Below, piece after piece: positions 22,827-33,383 of a stretch of 64,000 nt of DNA. A model generated the notes under the pieces. The model searched no databases. It was not told the DNA's origin and was given only the letters and a program-made list of their open reading frames with translations. Source of the stretch: Juglans regia. Lineage: Eukaryota; Streptophyta; Magnoliopsida; Fagales; Juglandaceae. The stretch spans positions 558,001 to 622,000 of the forward strand of contig NC_049905.1 in NCBI RefSeq assembly GCF_001411555.2, read 5' to 3'. Made by a program: the position numbers and the translations under genes. Position 1 is the first letter of the stretch; each line of letters starts with the position of its first letter.

Positions 22827-23963
22827 CACATATCTTAAAATTTTTTGCATGTGTTTCAGGGAACCACTAACCCTGGTTATCAACCTATTCCACCTGGGAT
22901 TGGTCCGGCTGCACCTGTTACATCACATCCGGGCTCAGTTCCTGGCCATAAAATGCCACAGATGGTAGCTCCCTCCCCTCCCCAAAAGGGATTTATGCCA
23001 GTTAATTCGGGGCTTGCTCAAAGACCTGGGATGGGGTCACTACAACCACCCAGTCCTACTCGGGCAGCATTGGCACAACCAACTGTTACACCTGCTGCTC
23101 CACCACCTACTGTACAGACAGTCGATACTTCAAATGTTCCAGGTAGTTTGTTATATATGATATTTCACTTAATTCAACGAGGCCTCCCTAGACCTGAAGG
23201 TCCCCTGGCTCTCAATGATTCCATGATTCTTTGAATTACACATTAGTTTACTTTCACATTTGGCTTACTCCAAACTCATCAAACGAAAACATACAAAGAA
23301 CAGTGGGGATTGCCCTCGGTTAAAATACAAGGAAGCAAACAAGTATCTTGTAACTCTTGAATGGCCTTTTAAAGTCCTTTCATGCCTCCTGAAAGTTGTT
23401 TTATTTTTCTTCAATTTTGGATTCATTTAGTGTGCTGATGTTAATTTTATATAGGTTTTTAAGCTATGTGCATTCTTATTCACCCATTTCCTGCTAACTT
23501 TGTGGTTGTTATCACTTAATTCCCCCAGTCCACCAGAAACCTGTCATTGCAACATTGACAAGACTTTTCAATGAGACATCAGAAGCGCTGGGTGGTTCAC
23601 GTGCAAATCCAGCCAAGAAGCGTGAAATAGAAGACAATTCCAGGAAATTAGGTGCCTTGTTTGCAAAACTCAACAGTGGGGACATATCCAAAAATGCTGC
23701 TGATAAGCTTGTTCAGCTCTGCCAGGCTTTGGACAATGGAGATTTCAGTACTGCTCTTCAAATCCAGGTACAGCTCTATATGATTCATTAACTTATAAAA
23801 AAAAAAAAAAAAAAAAACATGTGATAGCAAGTTCTAATTGTTTTTCTTTTGTTTCGTCCTGGTTCAGGTACTTCTTACAACTAGCGAGTGGGACGAGTGC
23901 AACTTCTGGCTAGCTACACTAAAGCGAATGATCAAGACTAGGCAGAACGTGAGATTGAGCTGA
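9102..23963 (+). CDS. SEC31B: Protein transport protein SEC31 (COPII outer coat), complete, 22 exons
   Basis: COPII cage subunit that pairs with SEC13 at ER exit sites. Exons: 9102-9424, 10300-10354, 10471-10593, 10752-10848, 10938-10974, 11103-11208, 11318-11375, 12805-12902, 13081-13200, 14352-14394, 15463-15584, 15662-15789, 15873-16431, 16633-16725, 17843-18028, 18110-18323, 21930-22030, 22208-22363, 22637-22762, 22860-23142, 23529-23767, 23868-23963. All junctions are GT..AG, all phases close, and the CDS is 3363 nt (1120 aa), near Arabidopsis SEC31B. The protein starts [20 protein letters not shown]. Residues 1-339 are WD40 repeats ([36 protein letters not shown]). The middle is the alpha-solenoid region ([20 protein letters not shown]). 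About 790-1010 is Pro/Gln/Gly-rich linker, and the end ([20 protein letters not shown]) is the conserved C-terminal helical domain. The start ATG matches homologues and follows a GA-rich leader. Naming the B rather than A paralogue is a judgement. Confidence 0.95.
10190..10291 (+). mobile_element. 72-bp LINE 3'-end insertion with 15-bp target duplication
   Basis: The insert 10205-10276 (cttcttgtgtacacgggctt ... aataaaatttacctcttact ... then A10) is the typical 3' terminus of plant LINEs with a poly(A) tail. It is flanked by perfect copies of tttctatttccttct (10190-10204 and 10277-10291). The right copy now forms the pyrimidine tract of the SEC31 exon 2 acceptor at 10300. Confidence 0.85.
12229..12422. 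mobile_element. MITE, family A, in SEC31 intron 7
   Basis: Left end taaggtggcgtttggataat, right end tgtccaaacggagcctaa, forming an imperfect inverted repeat. The interior carries gttgaataaaatattgttag and ttgaattagttattatattt. Confidence 0.65.
12508..12563 (-). mobile_element. SINE 3'-end fragment
   Basis: The plus strand reads ttttttgattggcaccaggt, then gtctgggaatagcgtc and gactaatcccgggg. This is the reverse complement of the conserved SINE 3' end (cccgggattagtc ... caccxggtgccaatc plus a tail). It is a truncated minus-strand copy in SEC31 intron 7. Confidence 0.5.
13325..13790 (-). mobile_element. 5'-truncated LINE (RT C-terminal region and 3' UTR) in SEC31 intron 9
   Basis: The minus strand encodes [20 protein letters not shown] and [12 protein letters not shown], the conserved C-terminal end of plant LINE reverse transcriptase proteins. 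A zinc-binding-region remnant precedes it (about 13620-13790). The 3' UTR and T-rich (antisense poly-A) end lie at 13325-13400 (ttgattagtaaataagtatc). Frames are broken. I could not define a clean target duplication. Confidence 0.7.
13869..14198. mobile_element. MITE, family B, with 15-bp terminal inverted repeats
   Basis: Left terminus ttaggttgcgtttgg and right terminus ccaaacacaacctaa are inverted copies with one mismatch. The interior has cttaacacatctttatacgt, gggacccacaacctttttca and aaactcagtttagatgggcc. It is the best-preserved copy of the family found at 6.0-6.66 kb and lies in SEC31 intron 9, next to the LINE remnant. Confidence 0.75.
16905..17103. mobile_element. MITE, family A, in SEC31 intron 14
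   Basis: Starts ggggtggtttggatagtgag, ends tttttgtatccaaacaagtc, with gttgaataaatattgttaga inside. A related but more diverged stretch (gagttaaaatgttttattgg ... aaaatatctgaaaatacttg) continues to about 17440. Confidence 0.6.
19271..19440. mobile_element. Mutator-like MITE (family D), copy 1, in SEC31 intron 16
   Basis: The left end gagaaatgatagttgcagtc and the right end gactgcatgtagcattactc are inverted repeats that extend inward over about 50 bp, so the whole 170-bp element can fold on itself. Flanks aatttttat / aatttttgt form a 9-bp target duplication with one mismatch. The TIR resembles that of the Pack-MULE at 55.6 kb. It is nested in about 1 kb of degraded AT-rich, possibly transposon-derived DNA (19040-20070) that begins with a G run at 19076-19091. 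Confidence 0.75.
20172..21490 (+). mobile_element. LINE-derived insertion (ORF1-like, no reverse transcriptase) with 15-bp target duplication
   Basis: A 1319-bp insert is bracketed by perfect copies of agttttcactgatgg (20157-20171 and 21491-21505). It ends with a LINE-type 3' end, cttgtatacatctagtgtac, then tattgatatatat and tttttacttgtcaaaaaaa. Degraded reading frames (20200-20463, 20542-20988) end in [17 protein letters not shown], like the tail of plant LINE ORF1 proteins. No reverse transcriptase is present, so it is non-autonomous or internally deleted. It lies in SEC31 intron 16 in the sense orientation. Confidence 0.75.
21616..21793. mobile_element. Foldback MITE in SEC31 intron 16
   Basis: The left part agagtaatgatacacctaca, actcttttacaattatttta is mirrored at the right by gttgtaaaatagttagaaaa, gagtggtaacttaatcattt. 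It is about 180 bp and noncoding. No clear target duplication is seen. Confidence 0.55.
22043..22115. repeat. Compound (CT)n(GT)n(GA)n microsatellite
   Basis: tctctctc, tgtgtgtg and gagagaga tracts follow each other in SEC31 intron 17. The CT and GA arms are complementary, so the transcript could form a hairpin. A second (CT)n(TA)n tract lies at 22782-22826 in intron 19. Confidence 0.9.
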
Positions 23964-25086
23964 AGAAGGTGCGGATTCCTTCTAGTATCCGATAATTGGA
24001 TAGGTAACATTTTGCATTGAGTGGGTTAAATCTGCTTGGGCGATAATCATTTCTTCAATGTACACAAGAATGGCTTCTTTAGAGTGCTATTTTTGGATGC
24101 TGTTAGTGGAGATAGTTCTCAGGACATTGATAGAATGGTGCCGATTGTTTTTTATTTAATACTGGTAGTAGTTGGAAATAGTTTTTCTTTTCTTCTTCTT
24201 TTTTTTTTTTTTTGTTGAATTCTAAAAATTCATAGATGCTTTACCTTTCCTTTTTGAATGTTTTCAGTCTTTCAGTGAGCTGGTACAAGCTGTTTTCTGT
24301 TGTCACCTAGTGTCCTTATTTTGGCCACAAAAAATTGTACCACCTTTGTGATGTTATTATTAATAGAAACGCACAGTTTTGAATAATAATATAACATGTT
24401 TCGTTGAGATCAGTGGCATTTGAATGTAATTATTACGTTTATTATTATTATCTGTTCTTTAATATCAAGGTGTCGTCTAACAAGGCCTTTTTTTTTTCTT
24501 GTTTTCTGCCTCTTCTGTGGTGAGGTATTCTGCAATGAAGCAGTATCCGTACTAAAACCTGTCCCCCTTGTGTATTGAACCTAAAATCTCTTACCGGGTA
24601 GGGGGAGAGATGTTGCCCGGACTACATTTGTCATATCCAAGTTGATTTTGAATTTGAGAAAAGACAATCAGCGTCATAAATCCTTGAGGCTCTTTATTTT
24701 AGACCCCTGACAGTTCCTTCAAAATGAGGGTTAGAGTGGACCTAAATAATTAGTTAATCAAGGTATCCATTTTTTGAGATTTTTTATCAATCAGAATTCA
24801 GACTCTTTATAGAGATTCCTATACTCACTTCAATTTCTCTTTTAATGTAACTTGAAGTCGATTGAAATCTGTAATATCACGAAGTTTATGAAAGTTATTG
24901 ATTCAAGAAATTCTCATTCCCCTGAACAGTGAACACATCAAATTCCTCTGTGACACAAAACCCATACATCAAGGGATAAAAGCCGAATTATTGGATTTAA
25001 TTTCCCTAGACCTCGCAAGGAATCTAAATGGTGGAAAGGGGCATTCCATTTTAAACTATGGCTTTTGACCCAAGATGAAAATTGTA
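23964..25086 (+). other. SEC31 3' UTR and intergenic DNA
   Basis: The UTR probably runs to about 24400, with poly(A)-signal-like attattaatagaaa near 24353 and gaataataatataac near 24381. Beyond it, 24400-25086 shows no gene or defined repeat. Confidence 0.5.
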
Positions 25087-25105
25087 AATGATTAGTTTCT
25101 CTTCA

Positions 25106-25987
25106 AAAAATGCTGTCTTCTGTGGATTTTATAAAGATAAACTCCATTTTCTCTAGAAAACTCTTAAAGAGTGTTTCCGCCGCTCACCCTCCTATTCGTT
25201 CCCTTTCCGATACCGCTTTGTGTATATGCTTTGACTTTCATGGACCCATGGTAGTGTTTTTATTCTCTCCCTCCCACCGATTTGGTTTTGGTCAGATCTA
25301 CCGCACTCCTAGCGATCAACAATCGACATGCGCCCCCCCACGCACCCCTATAGCCGCCGATCTATTGGGACGACACAAAACCGCGGCAAAAATCCTGACG
25401 AGTGACCCTCATGCACAGCTTGCTTCCAGGAGTGGCCTTCACAACGGCTACACATGTTGTACTAGCAGATCCCCAACCTCAAGATCTTTCAGAATTGTCC
25501 CACCTCACCTGCCAACCATCGGCGCGTGGTCTTCACGCACCACCACAGGTGCGCGGGAAGACAGATGCTCCGCCGTAAATCAGTTCATCTGATACCATGC
25601 TTTCTACTATGTTATCGATTTCTCTAACCAATGATTTTGAAAAAGAGAATATGGATCTCTCCAAGAAATATCAGAAGACAACAAACTGCAGTGCATCCAC
25701 AGCTTCCACCGCCTTCAACAGTGGTTAGCCATGCGAATTGTTAAAAATTGTCTTTTAAGACGGCCCGTGTGAACTGTTAAAAACCATCTCTTAAGGTGGT
25801 GCCCTCTTTGTAGGGTATGGGTGAGAACCAAGAAATTGATCCCAAAACTTTTTTTTTTTTTTTTCTTTTTTCCATCCACGTTTGCACTGTAGTTATTATA
25901 CTTGGACGTTTGTTAGGAAACCCCACCCCCTCCACGTATATCATCTTTTCCTTATTGAATGAAAACTTGCTTGCTTAGAAAAAAAAA
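25106..25987 (+). mobile_element. Retroposed 882-bp insertion with poly(A) tail and 19-bp target duplication
   Basis: Flanked by aatgattagtttctcttca (25087-25105) and aatggttagtttctcttca (25988-26006), one mismatch in 19. The insert ends in about 11 A residues after attgaatgaaaacttgcttg, as expected for LINE-mediated retroposition. The 160-residue ORF at 25110-25592 has no recognisable homology. On the minus strand catggtatcagatg (25587-25600) resembles the initiator-Met-tRNA primer binding site of Copia elements, so the source transcript may include antisense LTR-element leader sequence. Confidence 0.6.
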
Positions 25988-26006
25988 AATGGTTAGTTTC
26001 TCTTCA

Positions 26007-27693
26007 CCTAATCTCAATCACCACGGATGATGAGGACTCAGAGAGAGAAAACTAACATTAACCTTACCTTACCCACTAGCCAATAACTAACTAATGACTC
26101 AGACAGCAAGGAATCCGACCCATCTAAGATAATTGTTATATAAAGAAAGAAATAATGATACGTTAATCTCCTTAGATCTTAGTTATCTGTTCATGTTAAG
26201 TCAATGATTACATGGGAATGCTTGGGTCTAACCAATTATAGTATAACAACACGAGATTAAAAGGGGTAGCATAGACACGAGGGAACTCTCACTGTTTCCA
26301 ATCGTAAGATCTGTATGGAGTTAATATATATATATATATATATATATATAAGAAAAAGAAAGAAGGAAATCAATGATCAGATTAAAAACCCGAGTAAAGA
26401 AAAAAAAATAGTGCAATGATTTAGCCGACAGAGCGCATCAATAAATAAAATCTAAGATTTATGCCTTTAATGATGACAGTTGAATAGAAAAGAAAGGGAG
26501 GAAACTCTTATGTCAAACATCGGTTGCCAACCTCAACAGTATGATGCCAACAGAGTTTTCACGGTTCACTCGATCTTCTAATGGATTAGCCTACTCATTC
26601 AAACCGAAAATAATACTACAAATGACAAGGAAACAAAATCCAAAGATGAATTGCACCAGACATAAACAGTCCATATAATAAGCAGTCAATTCCATGATCT
26701 ATGTCACTTCAATGGTTCTAACATATATGAGTGCTACGGTAGGATACATTGACAGTACTGGATTGTAAAGGGGGAAATGACATATCTACTGTGTGCTGGT
26801 TCATTACAGCAACTTGAAAACTTGTTGAAAAAGCAAGATTTCAGTTTGCTTCAAATTCACATGCTAAACAAATTCACAAGATTTCCGATCTATTCCCAAT
26901 TGAATTGATGCCTTCGGATTATAACTTTGAATGAGTTACATCCATATCAAGAAGACAAGACTATTTGAGTGGATGCCTAAACAGATGATAAAAGAATACT
27001 GGCTTCAAAAGGCTATTAGGAATCGATTAGAGAAACAGTGCCCTTAATCTTTTCATCATTGTCGATTGTACATTTATCATCCCAGCAGATTGGTTGAATA
27101 TATCCTTCTCATATTTTAAAGGGCATAGCATGGACCAACACAATTTCTTTTAGGCGCTCCACTAACATCATGCTTATCTGTTGTGTATGAGATGAACTCT
27201 GCCCAGTATCATCAGGTGCTAGAAAAGTGAAAACTTATTTGAAAGTATAGAGAGTTGCAATTGTTTTTTTTTTTCTCTTGAAAATAATCAACAAGTCTAG
27301 AAATTAAATAATTGTCCGCAGGCTCTATATTTTGGAATAAAGCCAGACTATCTACTGAAATTCAAAAGAATCTCTTGACTGCAGGAATTTGAAACTAGGG
27401 ATGGAATTCTGATTACCACCCAAAAGAAGGATTTTCATCTGTATTCAGATTTTTCATACAAAGAAAGATTAAACAACCTACAGGGGGGGACATCAGCAAT
27501 GTACCCTTGTGGAAATAACAATACATTGAGATTTGAATGAACATGGGGTAGGTTAACTTTGAAAAATCCAAAAGTAATGAGCTACCAACAATTCTACATC
27601 AATGTAATTTGCAAACAAGATAAGGCTTACAAGATGGAGGGGCTTTGCTCCATTGCCAGAATCATTCAGATGGAATCTCTGGTAGTAAATTAC
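26007..27693. other. Intergenic, 3' side of the kinase gene
   Basis: No gene seen. A (TA)n tract lies at about 26321-26350. The last few hundred bases before 27694 are probably the 3' UTR of the minus-strand kinase. Confidence 0.5.
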
Positions 27694-29142
27694 TTACACC
27701 CCCAGCTGCCCAAGAACTAAATTCGAACTTGAAGTTAAGTCTTCTCTAGAAAATATCTCTGAACGTCCCCCAACAGATTGATGTCGCCTCAAACGGAAGA
27801 CATTGTCATCACATCCATGAGTCTGGGATTGATTTCTCCCTCTGCGGAAATATCTCCCACTACCAAATTTAGAACTTCGATTCGCTGATTTAGAACTCAG
27901 CTCATCCCCATCAACATCCCCATCGTTACCAGCCATAAGCTCCATCAAGTTGCTACTGAACCCCAAATCAGAATAAACTCTCCGGGAATGCCTGGTTGAC
28001 AACCTACCAAAATTCCCATCCATTGCATCAAAATCCCCACCTTCCACACCCTCCATTCTCGAATTATTCACATTTCTCAATCCCACGGGACCTCCAACAG
28101 TGTCCACCATCATACATGGATTGTTAAAACCGTTCCACGAATGTAGTGGAACCAATTTACTTAACCCACTGAGCCATTCAACAACCTCCTTCATTGCCGG
28201 CCTCCTCTCCCTACAAGATCTTACACACTTGGAGGCAATCACTGCCAATTGCTTCCTCACAACCAAATCCTTAGGAGGCATTATCCTTGGATCATAAATA
28301 GCAGAAAGCTTCCCTTTTTTTATAACGGGAATCGCCCAATCCACTATCGAAGGTGGTGAGTGCCCAACATCAATAGCCTTTCTCCCACTAATAATCTCCA
28401 ACAACAAAATCCCAAAACTAAACACATCAGTCTTTGTGCTCAAATTATCTGGGGTCACATAGCAAGGGTCTAAGTACCCCATAGTCCCAGCAGGAGGTGT
28501 GGATCTTAGCCTATAGTCATCCACATGGCACCTAAGGGCTAAACCAAAATCACCCAACCGGGCATTATAGTTTCTATCTATTAGCACATTCGCAGACTTT
28601 ATATCTCTATGAATCACAGGTGGGTTTGAGGAATGCAAAATGTCGATGGCTTTTGCAGTTTGCAAAGCCAATCGAATTCTTCGACCCCAAGTTGGGGATC
28701 GAGTTGTGGAATGAAGAATGTCGTACAAAGTCCCATTGCACATGAACTCAACCACCAAAAGCCTATTATCAGAATCATTGGTAAAACCCACTAGATTTAC
28801 CAGTCTTGGGCTCTGGATTTTGGACAGGATTTCGATTTCGTTATCGACCTCGCTCGTCAAGACATCGGCTTTGACTGAGGGAGTCCGAGAGGGCTTCTTG
28901 ACGGCAACGTGGCGTCCGTGGAGGATGGCCTTGTAGACGTAGCCATGGCTGCCTTTGCCCAACAGCTTTTGGTCAGAGAAGTTGTTAGTGGCAGCCTCAA
29001 GGTCACTGTAGTGAAAATGCTGGATCTTGATGGGTTTCTTGTGTCGTGGGCTGTGAGCGGTTTTGGACTTGGAAGATGGAGCATGGGAGTTGGAGGAGAC
29101 AGAAATGGCCGATTCAGCTTTGCAGGAGAGGTATCCCATCAT
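27694..29142 (-). CDS. Receptor-like cytoplasmic kinase, At3g51990/At5g23170-like, intronless
   Basis: Serine/threonine kinase without signal peptide or transmembrane segment (482 aa). Landmarks: glycine loop GKGSHGYVY (63-71), VAVKK with catalytic Lys about 82, HRDIKSANVLID (178-189, Asp180), DFG (198-200), and GTMGYLDPCYV in the activation-segment end. HFHYSDLEAATNNFSDQ just before the kinase domain is the usual RLK/RLCK lead-in. The C-terminal 120 residues are Arg/Ser/Asn-rich and low in complexity. Two in-frame ATGs start the ORF; the second gives MGYLSCKAES, with Gly2 and Cys6 that could carry lipid anchors (inference). Substrate is unknown. It faces away from the ASAT1-like gene at 33.4 kb, as neighbours do in Arabidopsis. 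Confidence 0.93.
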   Translation of the reverse strand: MMGYLSCKAESAISVSSNSHAPSSKSKTAHSPRHKKPIKIQHFHYSDLEAATNNFSDQKLLGKGSHGYVYKAILHGRHVAVKKPSRTPSVKADVLTSEVDNEIEILSKIQSPRLVNLVGFTNDSDNRLLVVEFMCNGTLYDILHSTTRSPTWGRRIRLALQTAKAIDILHSSNPPVIHRDIKSANVLIDRNYNARLGDFGLALRCHVDDYRLRSTPPAGTMGYLDPCYVTPDNLSTKTDVFSFGILLLEIISGRKAIDVGHSPPSIVDWAIPVIKKGKLSAIYDPRIMPPKDLVVRKQLAVIASKCVRSCRERRPAMKEVVEWLSGLSKLVPLHSWNGFNNPCMMVDTVGGPVGLRNVNNSRMEGVEGGDFDAMDGNFGRLSTRHSRRVYSDLGFSSNLMELMAGNDGDVDGDELSSKSANRSSKFGSGRYFRRGRNQSQTHGCDDNVFRLRRHQSVGGRSEIFSREDLTSSSNLVLGQLGV

Positions 29143-31393
29143 AGACAGTTTCCGTTTCTCTTCAGTTTCTTTAGGATTGTGGACTTGGAGTTATAGGCAG
29201 TGATGTTGGACAAGATATATGTCAAAATTCCAATGATCAAAAGGATTTCTCTTTTTGGCCAATTACAAATATAGAATGAGTAAGAAGGAAGAAAGGGAGA
29301 AAGAAGAGGTTTTTGGGTTTTGCAGATGTCTTTGGGATTGGGAAACAGACAACTGTTGTTATGTGTCGTTTCTCTGTGGTCTGTGTTGGTGAGAGAGAGA
29401 TGAGTGGCGGACTGCAAGGGTTATGTATTTGGAGCCCACCTAATCGGAATCACAATGGTGAAAGTTACTATTTTTATCAACTGTAAATTATAGTATAAAG
29501 ATTCTTGTAAATTAGATGATTTAATTTTTCTTTTTTAAAATATAAATAAATCCTAATGTTAGATATGAGCAAATCGTTAAAACAATAATTAAAGACTGTA
29601 AATATAATTTTTTATAAATAAATAATGCTGATAATATTTAATGTTATTTTCAGAGATTTGTTTTTAAATGTAATGATAATAAAGAAAATTGAAAAAAATG
29701 TTATAGTTTACTGAGAATATGGTCTATAAAATGGTGCAGACTTGACCGGATGATTGGAAAATGGTAATTACTTTTGTTAGAGAAGAGGCAAGCAGACAAA
29801 CAACAAAAAATAATTGCATTTGAAGCATCGTCAGCGTTGAATTTTGGAAAGTTATTTCGTCAGCCATGCATCTTCCTACGTAATATTGTCCCTATATGTA
29901 TATATTATTTATTCAATAAAATAATGTTATCACCTTGTTTAGATTCAAAGATGAATTGAAATGAATTGTGAATAATAGTAAGATTGATTATGAATAATAA
30001 TAAAATTTATGAGTTAATATTAATGAATAGTAATGAAATGAGTTGAGATGAATTGTGAATCTAAACCGTAAACAAATTTAATGTAGAACTTTATAAAAAT
30101 ATAGATTTTTTTTTTTATATTCTTTTAAGATAAGATCTATTTTTTTTATAAAAATTTATGTGCAGAATCATTTCTTTTATTCTTTTAATATGGTAATCAT
30201 TTTCTTTTTTTGATCATTATTTTTATATTAGCGACAATCATTTCATTTTCCTCATTTTATTCAACAGTATAATTTTAAGATTAGGATTTAGAGGGAAAAA
30301 AAAGTATTTTTAAGTTTTTAAGAAAAAAAGAAAAATAATTTTATAAATGATACATTCTACGTACCGACTTGAAAATATAATTTTATAAAACTTAAATATT
30401 ATAAGACTCTAACTCTCTAATTTCAATAATAAAAAAACTACCTTCAAGCTTATTTTTATTTTTATTTTTTAGTTGGGTGCTTCATCTTGCATGTATTTTT
30501 TTTTTTTTTCAAAAGTATGATTGATAATCAGTATCAGATGCCTTGCAGAAGAACCTTAACAGGCACATCTATCTACCTCTGGTCCACTCGACACACCATC
30601 CACCAAACCTGAAACACGCATCTTAACTTCCAATGTGATTTAGCTATAAACACCCATCCAGAGGAAAAGTTCAAGGAAATTAAAAAAAATAATAATAATA
30701 AAAAAATCACTTTTTTAAAGTTTTATTACCCTAAAAACATCATAGAGAATATTAGGATTAATTATATGCACTTTTTCTTTGATTTTTTAAAGTTGTTCTT
30801 GGGCACATCACATGATTGTGTGTCTCATCGAGACCTGTGTTTTTTATTTGAATTGAATAGCAATCCATGATCTGGGTTTTCTTGGTCTGTGTCCCCCAGC
30901 AGCTGGGTTTCTTCAATTGCAGTCATTGGAATGAAAAGCAAAGGCATCTTCTCTGTGTTGTTTGTTGCTTTTAGTTGTTGGTATATAACTGTTCGAACCA
31001 CCCGGGAAATTGTTTTCCTTTTCCGCCAATATTCATCCACAAACAAAAAGCTAATAAGAATTAGAATTTTAAAAAAATAATAATAAAAAAAAGGCCAAGA
31101 AACTAGTAGGAAAAATTCTTGCAAGTTTTCTCTTTGACAATTAGGGTTTTGGGCTTTGTCATATCCATCGAATTGTGTATGAAGATTTTTATTCTCAAGC
31201 CGATGTACTGTAGAGCACACTTAATAAAGTGCTTATATAATTACATGACATAATTTGATTTAAAAGATAAATTTTAAAATTTAGATCTCACAAACTAAAT
31301 CTTACAATTTAAGTGATGTAGATGGTGTGCTAGCTTTATAGTCTACACACTAGCTTGAGAATGAAATAACTCATTATGGATGCATATATAATT

Positions 31394-31568
31394 GAGAAAA
31401 TATATTTACAACCGTGAATTGTGTAACTGTTGCATAATCGTTTTGAAAAAAATGAACAAAACATGAGACTCATATGAAAAAAATTAATTTTTTTAAATGT
31501 GGATCCTACTATTTTTCAAAACGATTAAGCGACGTTTATGCACTTCACGATTGTATGTAGAATTACTC
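31394..31568. mobile_element. Mutator-like MITE (family D), copy 2
   Basis: Begins gagaaaatatatttacaacc and ends gattgtatgtagaattactc, with inverted arms extending inward (cgttttgaaaaa / tttttcaaaacg). It is flanked by perfect 9-bp duplications tatataatt (31385-31393 and 31569-31577). The 9-bp target duplication fits the Mutator superfamily. Confidence 0.85.
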
Positions 31569-32167
31569 TATATAATTAGGGTCTATATTTTTAGAAATTT
31601 CATATTTAGCTTTAAAAATATTGCTTTGGCTATTGTTTTATTAGATGATCTATCTCCTTAAAATTTTCCAAGTAAAAAAAAAGAAATAAAAAATTATCCT
31701 AATTCTGATATAACACTAGCAAACCCAAAAATAACAAAATACCCTTTAATTAAGTTTTAGAACTATTTTTAGCCCCAAAAAATTTCAAAGCAAATCCTAA
31801 TCCTAAAACAAATATAAATATATATATATATAAACAAAAAACTCAATATTTAAAAAAAAAAAAATAGACGGTACCTAAAATTTATTAACAGCTTTCACTT
31901 TTAGCATAGGAAAATTGGAAAATTGTGGTTATATGAAGTCATCTAGGCGATACATTATAAACAAGAAAAACCAAACCCAAGTATCAAACTGACTAAAATG
32001 TCCTGATAACAAAATATTATTAAATTTACAAAAATCCCAAAACTATTTATATAAAACCAACCCTAGACAAACCAACAAACCTGCACACAAAAGACATGCA
32101 AGGGACTGATTAGAAAAAAACAAATAAAACAAAAGATAAGATGTACCAGGAAAACTCGTTAGGAAAT

Positions 32168-32374
32168 CTATGAACAAGGAAGACCAATTTTTTCCAGCTG
32201 AAGAAAACCTCTAATAATAATAGGCAGTAAATGATATCCAGACCAATCCAAATTAGAGCCACCAACTCCCCACGTGGCAAGAAGGTCAGCTACGAAATTA
32301 CAATTCCAAAAAACATGTCTTATTCCATAGTCCATACCATTCAAAAATCTAAAATATATGTGCTTGAAAGTCAA
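32168..32374 (-). mobile_element. Retroelement RNase H-domain remnant
   Basis: The minus-strand translation contains IRHVFWNCNFVADLLATWGV, then LLPIIIRGFLQLEKIGLP. This matches the C-terminal RNase H block of plant non-LTR retroelements (HVxRExNxVADxLA ... LP..RGxLxLDxxGLP). It is truncated on both sides and lacks most catalytic residues. Confidence 0.6.
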
Positions 32375-32508
32375 AACTTAGCCCAAATCTTTTAAAGTAT
32401 TTGCCACGAATCACGTTGGGGTCTCAAATGGCTGATTTCTCGTAGTTGATAGATACATGTGTAAGAAGTGTGAAATGCGCAAGAATTATTGAGACCATGC
32501 TTCGTTAC

Positions 32509-32509
<1 letters not shown>

Positions 32510-32554
<45 letters not shown>
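32510..32554. repeat. (AAT)n microsatellite
   Basis: About 15 uninterrupted trinucleotide units. Confidence 0.95.
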
Positions 32555-32555
<1 letters not shown>

Positions 32556-33383
32556 CTACATCAATCATCTTGATTCATGAGCCCACACCCAAATTATCAT
32601 TCAATTAATTAGTTGGCAATCACTATTTCCACGTGAAATTAACAACATGACATGCCTAGCTAGCTATATATTAGCTGTTGAATGACCACTCTTCTCCATA
32701 ATTCCATGCAACTTGAACATTTCATTTTTAACGCATTAACCAAACTTTCTTAAGGAGTATTTTACGTCATCCATACACTCTCATCAGATTATCTGATAAT
32801 AAATTCTTACCTTTTTTATTTGGATACATGGGAGAGGAGAGATTCGATCCTTGATTCTCTTAGTAAGAAATTAAGGTGTTGTCAATTAATCCAAAAGATC
32901 TCGACTTGATAAGGTCTTATTAGATACGAGTAAACAAGTCAATTAACAATACAGACGAGCAAATACAGATAAAACATGGAGTTGTTTATACAAAGTATGA
33001 CAAAGCCGGTACATGAGTACTGTCCCTTTCCGTTTCTTTCACATCTCTTCTGATCATTCGTGAAGCTGTATGTAGCATTATTCAATCGCTAAAATAGATT
33101 AAAAAAAAAAAATCTGGATTTCAAAGTCTCATTTGGTGACCGACTCCATATGTTAAAGAAGGCAGGCATTATAATAATATCCTAATTTTCTGCAATGCAA
33201 AATGGTCAATCTGCTACCAAAAATATTCTGTTTCCTGTCGCCTTCTTCATATCTGTTCATTGAACTTTTCTTCACCCACCTCTTGGTCTTGGATTATCCC
33301 CATTATTCAGTCGTTCTTCGCCTCCAACATTGCAAGGATCAAGAGCAAGCCCAAATTCAGGAGGATTGAAAAGAAGATAATAT

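Larger units (their letters stand above)
29143..33383. other. Intergenic between the divergent kinase and ASAT1-like genes
   Basis: A 4.2-kb AT-rich spacer containing a family D MITE (31394-31568), an RNase-H retroelement remnant (32168-32374) and an (AAT)n tract (32510-32554). 29936-30075 carries repeated gaattgtgaataatagtaa blocks of another MITE-like sequence. The minus-strand ORF at 30825-31220 (131 codons) has no recognisable domain and I do not call it a gene. 33057-33090 looks like a truncated right end of a family D MITE (gtatgtagcattattc). Confidence 0.5.

Noticed and set aside
25110..25592. 160-codon plus-strand ORF
   Set aside because: It lies entirely within the retroposed insertion and is rich in Ser, Arg and Pro without any known domain; not a cellular gene.
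30825..31220. Minus-strand ORF of 131 codons (MCSTVHRLENKNLHTQ...)
   Set aside because: No recognisable domain, AT-rich composition and no splice or promoter context; treated as chance.
7595..32554. Tandem repeats as a possible CRISPR or centromeric array
   Set aside because: They are simple microsatellites and two-copy duplications in a plant genome; there are no spaced direct-repeat arrays.
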